Positions 55,828-64,000 of a stretch of DNA of 64,000 nucleotides are shown one piece after another. The notes under the pieces were generated by a model. It had not been told where the DNA came from and made no database searches. It saw only the letters and a list, made by a program, of their open reading frames with translations. Origin of the DNA: Pisaster brevispinus. Its lineage: Eukaryota > Echinodermata > Asteroidea > Forcipulatida > Asteriidae. The stretch covers positions 312,501 through 376,500 of the forward strand of contig JAMKCF010000070.1 of the NCBI GenBank assembly GCA_023634235.1, written 5' to 3'. Numbering within the stretch: the first letter of the stretch is position 1; the number at the start of each line of letters is the position of its first letter. A program made the position numbers and the translations under genes.

Positions 55828-57509
55828 CTAGACTTAGAATTTTTGTTTATTACAAAAATACGGTGTTCGGTGGAACGTTACATGATGACGAAGTTCAAAA
55901 ACATTGAACATAAAAAGATGAATTTTTATACAATGTGTTGTTTTTTATAGTTAAACTTGTACCACACTTTGTAACAACTCCCGTTTCTTGACAAATGTTT
56001 ATGTTTGTGTTACATTGGCATCAGGTTTTATTTTGGTTGTATTTTGCACCTCAAAGCCCTTTAAAAATTTCGCCCATCTGGCACGGGATATTGTACATAC
56101 AGATTGTGCAATGCCAGTTGTATTATATTAATTCAATTCATTATTTGTATTTTCCTGTTTAACCGGAAGTCAAGGTTAAATGGTTAAGTTGAATATTATG
56201 TATGTCGTTTCTTAAGTTTCTTAAGTTATTAATATCAATAAATACAAATTCAAATGTGTTGTTGAGAAATTATTTTTCTTGTGTACCGCGTGTTTAATTT
56301 ATCAATACCGTTCAGACGACGTATGGATTGTAACAATCCATTGTGTGGTTAAGGAGTTATGAATTTTTCAAATATTACACGGACTACCATTATTTGGATG
56401 TGCAATATACAATGAATACAATGAAATAGCGAGCGACGCCAAAAGTATTCCTATAGGTGGCTTTACAGTTTCAATCAAAGATCGTATAGCGCCGTAGGCG
56501 GTAACGATCTTTGGTTTCAATACAGACATGTTAACTTAAACTACGCGCGCAATGTACATGTGGCTGTATGGACGTGTAGCGAGACCTTGACTACACGTGC
56601 TCGTACACGTGCGTGGCTGGTACAGGTTTGACACATTGTATTTACGTGTAGGCCTACACTACCGTGCGTTGTCGTACAAGGTCGTTCAACAGACACTTGC
56701 GCTTTGACGCCCAGTTTTGACCAGATGCAAAGATTAAAATGCTATAATCTCTGTGCAAAAGTTTCGGCAGAATAACTCATCTATAACCTGATGCAAAATT
56801 CATGTTAAAATATGACGTAGTTTTTGAGATATGAATTTTGTGAAATTTTCAACTTCCGGTTTGAACCGGAAGTCAAGGTCAAATGGGGTCATGTTGTGTG
56901 TAGCGTGTGTTAACCTTTTAACGACCAATCCGATGATGTGTAGATTGTAAAAATCCGACATGTGGTTCATGAGTTATGATTTTTTACAAATATTAAAGAT
57001 TGATTTAATGTAATTCAATACCCGATGACGTCATCATGACATCATCATGTTTGTGGCCTCTTGATGATAATGTCCAATTGCCTTATGAGTTTCAATGTTC
57101 AAATCAATTTCAATTTTGAGTTATGACAAAAATTTGATTTTTTTGACGAAAAAACACAAAGGCAGACTTTGACCTTCCGTTAAGACCAAAAGTGAAGGTC
57201 ATGCGATTTTTGCGTTAACTTTTCAAATGTTGCCCCAATCTTGATGTATCAGATGCCCAACTATGAGTTGCATAGCTGTCAAATTCACGAAGATACAGCA
57301 ATTAGAAAATTGTCATTTTTAACTTTAAAAACCTTGTCATGACGTCATCAATGTCGTCATCATTCCAACAAAGTGGCGGTTTCATCTACTCACTATTGCC
57401 TATGTACACAGTAAGTTTTAAGTTTGTACAAGCTTTACTTTTGTTTAAAATTGCTGGAGAAGGTTCGGAGGGAAAGAAGAACACGAGGAAAAAAAAAAAA
57501 AAAAAAAAA
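55828..57509 (+). mobile_element. Helentron-like unit 4 (second subfamily)
   Basis: It starts CTAGACTTAGAATTTTTG with CGGTGTTCGGTGG. The body differs from units 2-3 but shares the AACTTCCGGTTTGAACCGG block and TGACGTCATCATGACATCAT. It ends in a poly-A run, with unit 5 following at once. Confidence 0.8.
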
Positions 57510-59171
57510 CTAGACTTAGAATTTTTGTTTATTACAAAAATACGGTGTTCGGTGGTACGTTACATGATGACGTAGTTCAAAAAACATTGAACATAAAAAG
57601 ATGAATTTTTATACAATGTGTTGTTTTTTATAGTTAAACTTGTACCACACTTTGTAACAACTCCCGTTTCTTGACAAATGTTTATGTTTGTGTTACATTG
57701 GCATCAGGTTTTTTGGTTTTATTTTGCACCTCAAAGCCCTTTAAAAATTTGGCCCATCTGGCACGGGATATTGTACATACAGATTTTGCAATGCCAGTTG
57801 TATTATATTATTTCAACTAATTATTTGTATATTCCTGTTTAACCGGAAGTCAAGGTTAAATGGTTAAGTTGAATATTGTGTATGTCGTTTCTTAAGTTTC
57901 TTAAGTTATTACTATCAATAAATACAAATTCAAATGTGTTGTTGAGAAATTATTTTTCTTGTGTACCGCGTGTTTAATTTATCAATACCATTCAGACGAC
58001 GTATGGATTGTAACAATCCATTGTGTGTTTAAGGAGTTATGAATTTTTCAAATATTACACGGACTACCATTATTTGGATGTGCAATATACAATGAATACA
58101 ATGAAATAGCGAGCGACGCCAAAAGTATTCCTATAGGTGGCTTTACAGTTTCAATCAAAGATCGTATAGCGCCGTAGGCGGTAACGATCTTTGGTTTCAA
58201 TACAGACATGTTAACTTAAACTACGCGCGCAATGTACATGTGGCTGTATGGACGTGTAGCGAGACCTTGACTACACGTGCTCGTACACGTGCGTGGCTGG
58301 TACAGGTTTGACATATATTGTATTTACGTGTAGGCCTACACTACCGTGCGTTGTCGTACAAGGTCGTTCAACAGACACTTGCGCTTTGACTCCCAGTTTT
58401 GACCAGATGCAAAGATTAAAATGCTATAATCTCTGTGCAAAAGTTTCGGCAGAATAACTCATCTATAACCTGATGCAAAATTCATGTTAAAATATGACGT
58501 AGTTTTTGAGATATGAATTTTGTGAAATTTTCAACTTCCGGTTTGAACCGGAAGTCAAGGTCAATTGGGGTCATGTTGTGTGTAGCATTTGTTAACCTTT
58601 TAACGACCAATCCGATGATGTGTAGATTGTAAATATCCGACATGTGGTTCATGAGTTATGATTTTTTTACAAATATTAAACATTGATTGATTGAATTCAA
58701 TACCCGATGACGTCATCATGACATCATCATGTTTGTGGCGTCTTGATGATATTGTTCACATCTCTTATGAGTTTCAATGTTCAAATCAATCTCAATCTTG
58801 AGTTATGACAAAAACTTGATTTTTTTGACGAAAAAACACAAAGGCAGACTTTGACCTTCCGTTAAGACCGGAAGTGAAGGTCATGCGATTTTTGCGTTAA
58901 CTTTTCAAATGTTGCCTCAATCTTGATGTATCAGATGCCCAATTATGAATTGCATAGCTGTCAAATTCACGAAGATACAGCAATTAGAAAATGGTCATTT
59001 TTCAACATAAAAAACCTTGTCATGACGTCATCAATGTCGTCATCATTCCAACAAAGTGGCGGTTTCATCTACTCACTATTGCCTATGTACACAGTAAGTT
59101 TTAAGTTTGTACAAGCTTTACTTTTGTTTAAAATTGCTGGAGAAGGTTCGGAGGGAAAGAAGAACACGAGG

Positions 59172-59203
<32 letters not shown>

Positions 59204-59245
59204 ATAACAATAACAATAGTTGTTCGGCTGTTAGCCGAACACCTA
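57510..59245 (+). mobile_element. Helentron-like unit 5 (second subfamily, hairpin)
   Basis: Close to unit 4 (over 95 percent by eye). After a long A-run it ends with the hairpin GTTGTTCGGCTGTTAGCCGA then ACACCTAA at about 59218-59245. Two further hairpins follow; see the separate entry. Confidence 0.8.
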
Positions 59246-59354
59246 AAAAAAAAAACATTACAATAACAATAGTTGTTCGGCTGTTAGCCGAACACCTAAA
59301 AAAAAAAAACCGAACAATAATAAGAGGTGTTCCGGGCTGAATGCCCGAACACCT
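59218..59354 (+). repeat. Three consecutive 3'-terminal hairpins
   Basis: Hairpins at 59218-59243, 59271-59297 and 59325-59354 are separated by A-runs and CAATAACAATAG or CAATAATAAG. The first two share the CGGCTGTTAGCCG core; the third has the CCGGGCTGAATGCCCG core of the other subfamily. Confidence 0.9.
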
Positions 59355-59356
59355 AA

Positions 59357-60447
59357 CTAGGCAAGTTCATGAATGAAACATATCAACATTATTGTAGACA
59401 AAAAAGGAATGCCCCCTCTTTTTTACGGTGATTTTGATATAAAGCTTACCATTTTAATCACCGTGTCTGAAGGGCATACTCAGAGGGCCTAGAGCGCCTT
59501 TGGCAGGCATGGTCACGTTGATCAACGTGACGTGGTCCTCGGTGTTTGATGAGAAACAAACCAATGTCGTTCTTTTTCAGTTGAAGTTTTTGTCATTTAG
59601 TCAAAGTCATACAAATCCCTAAAGCAGGTGGACATCTCAGTAAAACCTCCTCTTTTATTCCTTGTTTTCCATTAAGCCATCAGACGAGCACAGCGGAACT
59701 AAATTCACACTGAACTTTGAATGAGTTTGAGTTTTTTATGTGCGGGACACGTGTTGTTACAACGTACAAGAATAAGCAACGCAATGATACATTTCCGTTG
59801 TGTGGGACTGTGTGCACAGGCTTCGTGGACTTTGAACCTTATGAATAATGGAGCGGACAGTCAGTTACAGCGCTTTTCTCCATACACACATAAACTGCGG
59901 TTAATACTAATTTTGGCTGTAACACCCATTTAGGACCAGAAGTTAAGGTCATATTGGCATCATTTCCGTGCAAAAGTTTCGGAAGGATCATAGATCTACA
60001 ATCTGATGTGAAAATTGTGACGAAACGATCAGTAGTTTTTGAGATATGAATTTTTTAAATATTCAACTTCCGGTTTGAACCGGAAGTCAAGGTCAAACGA
60101 GGTCGCGTTCAGTGTAGCGTTTTTAGAGTCATACCAGGCCTATCCGATGATGTATAGATTGTGAAAATCCATTGTGTAGTTTTGGAGTTATGATTTTTTC
60201 AAATATTAAACTTTGATTTAACGTAACTCAACACCTGATGACGTCATCATGACGTAACTGAAGCGGTTTCATCTCCTAATAAATATCTAACTATATGTGA
60301 AGTTTCAAGTTCATATGAGCTTAGAAAGGGTGTTTTTGTTAGCGGACAAGGGACGCTGAGAAGAAGAAGAAGAAGAAGAAGTATTAAGAAAAAAAAAAAA
60401 CCGAACAAAAATAAGAGGTGTTCGGGGCTGAATGCCCGAACACCTAA
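59357..60447 (+). mobile_element. Helentron-like unit 6 (5' truncated, hairpin)
   Basis: It begins inside the unit-2 type sequence at CTAGGCAAGTTCATG, so the GGTGTTCGG start block is missing. The 3' end is intact with (GAA)n and a hairpin at 60416-60445. Confidence 0.8.
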
Positions 60448-62418
60448 CTAGACATAAGTTTTTGTTGTATAACAAAAACAAGGTGTTCGGTGTAGACATT
60501 TTCGAGTTAGCTGAGGTAGTGTTTTCGAAGAGAAAACCGAAAAAACATAACTTAGTACGACAAATTGATACATAAAGTGAATGGTAGATTTTGTATTTGA
60601 AATAAAAAACTTTGATAAATTAAAAAACTGATGAAATATTTCCGTTTTTATAGCTCATTTTACTATCAAGACATTGAGATTCATAAGTATCAGCTAAGTT
60701 TTTGAAATTGTTACAGGCTTTTAGTTATTGTTTTGCTGGAATTGAAAGTCCTATGGGTAAAGTTATATTTAATATAGAGGGACCACCTGATTTCAAGATC
60801 ATATTGTTTGCAGGCCTCAAAACGAGGACCGGGAGTGTTTATTTTCACTTAAGCTCTCAGTTTTGACCAGAATCGAAGCACACAGGGAGACACAGTTTGT
60901 GTAATCATTGGGGATGGTGCAAGTTATGTATATAACAAAATGTTGGTTCTCCGGATAAAAATTGTTTACATATTAAAGGTTAATTTAATGTAAGGATGCC
61001 ATCGAGACATCATCATCCCGAAAATGCGGTTTCATCTACACACTCAGGTCTAAGGGTGAAACGTTTAAGGTCTCAACCCTCTTTTGGTTAATGGGATCTG
61101 AGGTTTTTAAGTATTGAATAAGCATCTTTCAGTTTCGACCAGAAGTAAAGGTCACAGAGGGTCACACTTTGTGTAAAATAATAAAAATACACTCAGGGTC
61201 TTTCACATGGACCAAAGATCTGGTATGTAGCAGTTATAGTTTTCCAGATGTTTTTATGTAAAAATTAAAACACTGATTTAATGTTATGACGTCATTGATG
61301 ACGTAATCATGCCGAAAACATCTGTGGTTTCATTGACACACTTAGGTCTAAGTACATGGTTAGCTTAAAGTCAAAACCCTTTTTGGTTCACGAGTAATGA
61401 ACATACATATTATACATATTATACCTGAGCGGGGATTAGCATCAATTCAATCCGATAGTTGAAAATTAAACCATGACAAAATAATGATTTTTTTAAAGTA
61501 AAAACAAAACAAAAGAACCACTAGGAAAGTTCATGGATGAAACATATCAACATTATTGTAGACAAAAAAGGAATGCCCCCTCTTTTTAACGGTGATTTTG
61601 AAATAAAGCTTACCATTTTAATCACCGTGTCTGAAGGGCATACTCAGAGGGCCTAGAGCGCCGTTGGCAGGCACGGTCACGTCGATCAACGTGACGTGGG
61701 TCTAGGTTTTTGATGAGAAACAAACCAATGTCGTTCTTTTTCAGTTGAAGTTTTTGTCATTTAGTCAAAGTCTTACAAATCCCTAAAGCAGGTGGACATC
61801 TCAGTAAAACCTCCTCTTTTATTCCTTGTTTTCCATTAAGCCATCAGACGAGCACAACGGAACTAAATTCACACTGAACTTTGAATGAGTTTGGGTTAAG
61901 CGCGGGACAACGTGTTGTTAGTGTACATGTACATACACGAATAAACAACGCAATGATATTCAATGGGCTTTCCAGGATTTGCACACAATGTATATTATGG
62001 CTGCATGCTGCACGTTGTGCGGTTTTGTGTGCACGTCATACTGGATTGGATGCCACACTGTGCGCTCGGTATTGGTCTAGATTTCAATATTTTAATGCTC
62101 GTTTTCACCTAGAAATACATCTTAAAATGTATTTATTCCCATGTACGAAATGATTAGTATCCAATGTTCTTTGGATTCAAGAAAAAAGAAAGAATTGAAA
62201 GTCCGCGGTCTTTGAGTTATGTTTGTTGAAAAATTAATTACTTTTAATTACCTAATAAATCATCAGAGGACGTCATCATTACGTGAAAACTTCTGTTTCA
62301 TCCACTAATAATGTGTAAAATGGTTGCCAAGTTTCATGACCATACAAGCTTGGGAAAAAGCAAAACATTAGCGGACAACGTTTGTGTGTATTTTTTTTAG
62401 AACAAACATAAGAATACA
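60448..62418 (+). mobile_element. Helentron-like unit 7 (diverged)
   Basis: It has the 5' motif at about 60482. The body is the most diverged of the unit-2 type and carries a different stretch at 61900-62150. It ends as unit 1 does (AGAACAAACATAAGAATACA). Confidence 0.75.
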
Positions 62419-64000
62419 CTAGACATAATTTTTTGTTCCATAACAAAAACAAGGTGTTCGGTATAGACATTTTCGAGTTAGCAGAGGTAGTGTTTTCAAA
62501 GCAAAAACCGAAAAAACTTAGTACGACAAATTGATACGTAAAGTGAATGATAGAAGATTTCGTATTTGAAATAAAAAACTTTGATAAATAAAAAAACTGA
62601 TTAAATCATTCCGTTTTCATAGCTCATTTTATTATCAAAACATTGAGATTCATAGTTATTGTTTTGCTGGAATTGACAGTCCTATGGGTAAAACTGTATT
62701 CGATATAGAGGGACCATCTGATTTCAAGATCATATTGTTTGCAGGCCTCAAAACGAAGACCGGGAGTGATTATTTTCACTTAAGCTCTCAGTTTTGACCA
62801 GAATTGAAGCTCACAGGGAGACACAGTTTGTGTAATCATTGGGGATGGTGCAAGTTATGTATATACAAATTTGGTTCTCCGGATAAAGGTTAATTTAATG
62901 TAAGGACGCCATCGAGTCATCATCATCCCGAAAATAACTGCAGTTTCATCTACACACTCGGGTCTAAGTATGTAAAGTTGTAGGTCTCAACCCTTTTTTG
63001 GTTAATGGGATATGAAGTTTTTAAGTATGGAATAAGCATCTTTCAGTTTCGACCAGAAGTAAAGGTCACAGAGCTGCATAGGGTCACACTTTGTGTAAAA
63101 TTAAAAAAATACACTCCATGGTCTTTCACATGGACCAAAGATCTGGTATGTAGCAGTTATAGTTTTCCAGATATGTTTTTTTGTAAAAATTAAACATTGA
63201 TTCAATGTTATGACGTCATTGGTGACGTAATCATGCCGAAAACCTATGTGGTTTCATTGACACACTAAGGTCTAAGTACATGGTTAGCATAAAGTCAAAA
63301 AACCCTTTTTGGTTCAAGAGTTATGTTTTTTTCCATACACAGTACATATACATAATATACCTGAGCGGGGATTAGCATCAATTTAATCCGATAGTTGAAA
63401 ATTAAACCATGACAAAAATAATGATTTTTGAAAGTAAAAAAACAAAATAAAAAACACTAGGCAAGTTCATGGATATCAACATTATTGTAGACAAAAAAGG
63501 AATGCCCCCTCTTTTTAACGGTGATTTTGAAATAAAGCTTACCATTTTAATCACCGTGTCTGAAGGGCATACTCAGAGGGCCTAAAGCGCCTTTGGCAGG
63601 CATGGTCACGTCGTTCAACGTGACGTGGGTCTCGGTGTTTGATGAGAAACAAACCAATGTCGTTCTTTTTCAGTTGAAGTTTTTGTCATTTAGTCAAAGT
63701 CATACAAATCCCTAAAGCAGGTGGACATCTCAGTAAAACCTCCTCTTTTATTCCTTGTTTTCCATTAAGCCATCAGACGAGCACAGCGGAACTAAATTCA
63801 CACTGAACTTTGAATGGGTTTGAGTTTTTTATGTGCGGGACACGTGTTGTTACAACGTACAAGAATAAGCAACGCAATGATACATTTCCGTTGTGTGGGA
63901 CTGTGTGCACAGGCTTCGTGGACTTTGAACCTTATGAATAATGGAGCGGCAGTCAGTTACAGCGCTTTTCTCCATACACACATAAACTGCGGTTAATACT
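62419..64000 (+). mobile_element. Helentron-like unit 8 (cut by window end)
   Basis: Nearly identical to units 2 and 3 from the first base. The window ends inside it, before the (GAA)n and any hairpin. Confidence 0.8.

Larger units (their letters stand above)
50565..64000 (+). repeat. Head-to-tail array of Helentron-like units
   Basis: Eight units begin CTAGAC or CTAGG: 50565, 51548, 53759, 55828, 57510, 59357, 60448 and 62419. Most carry GGTGTTCGG about 30-35 bp from the start. Units 2, 5 and 6 end in a hairpin AGGTGTTC(C)GGGC or similar, short loop, GCCCGAACACCT, then AA. The single 5' motif is the complement of the 3' hairpin arm, like the subterminal inverted repeats described for Helentrons, and a (GAA)n tract lies near the 3' end. 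No Rep/helicase is present, so all are non-autonomous. The array continues past the window. Confidence 0.75.

Overview
The window is animal genomic DNA, not bacterial. It has intron-containing genes with GT/AG junctions, no operons, no intact long host reading frame, and transposable elements and satellites over most of its length. An exon series matching the Paf1-complex subunit CTR9, a tRNA-Leu-derived SINE, Penelope-like and hAT-like elements, and frequent GTAGGCCTAC motifs suggest a marine invertebrate deuterostome, most likely an echinoderm. That assignment is inference.

Layout. Positions 1-3.4 kb hold a Helentron-like copy, a Penelope-like end fragment and a short hAT-type MITE. Between 3.6 and 17.6 kb, on the minus strand, lie five consecutive exons of CTR9. 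They carry an in-frame stop, frameshifts and a tandem exon duplication, so I read them as a non-processed pseudogene. The largest intron is almost entirely one 11.1-kb element (5849-16947) with CACTG termini, a 3-bp CAT duplication and long inverted subterminal repeat arrays, which fits a non-autonomous CACTA/EnSpm-type DNA transposon. From 17.6 to 23.6 kb I see two hAT-like elements with perfect 8-bp target duplications, a fold-back element and an intact-looking SINE.

From 23.6 to 50.2 kb there are two related loci (about 23.6-27.4 and 43.9-49.5 kb). Both carry Penelope-like palindromes with hammerhead-ribozyme-like cores and decayed minus-strand exons of a CUB-domain protein. Between them are a 3.3-kb array of a 12-bp repeat, a seven-copy array of a roughly 1.7-kb unit of unknown nature that may contain a plus-strand exon, and a possible signal-peptide exon at 41.8 kb. 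A Ser/Asp/Glu-rich exon ends at about 49.85 kb. It resembles the acidic tail of CTR9 but directly adjoins a CUB exon.

From 50.5 kb to the end is a head-to-tail array of eight mosaic units with GGTGTTCGG near the start and a terminal hairpin ending GAACACCT. This is the architecture of Helentron-type rolling-circle transposons. I could find no intact protein-coding gene in the window. The candidate host exons are either decayed (CTR9, CUB) or partial (signal peptide, acidic tail).
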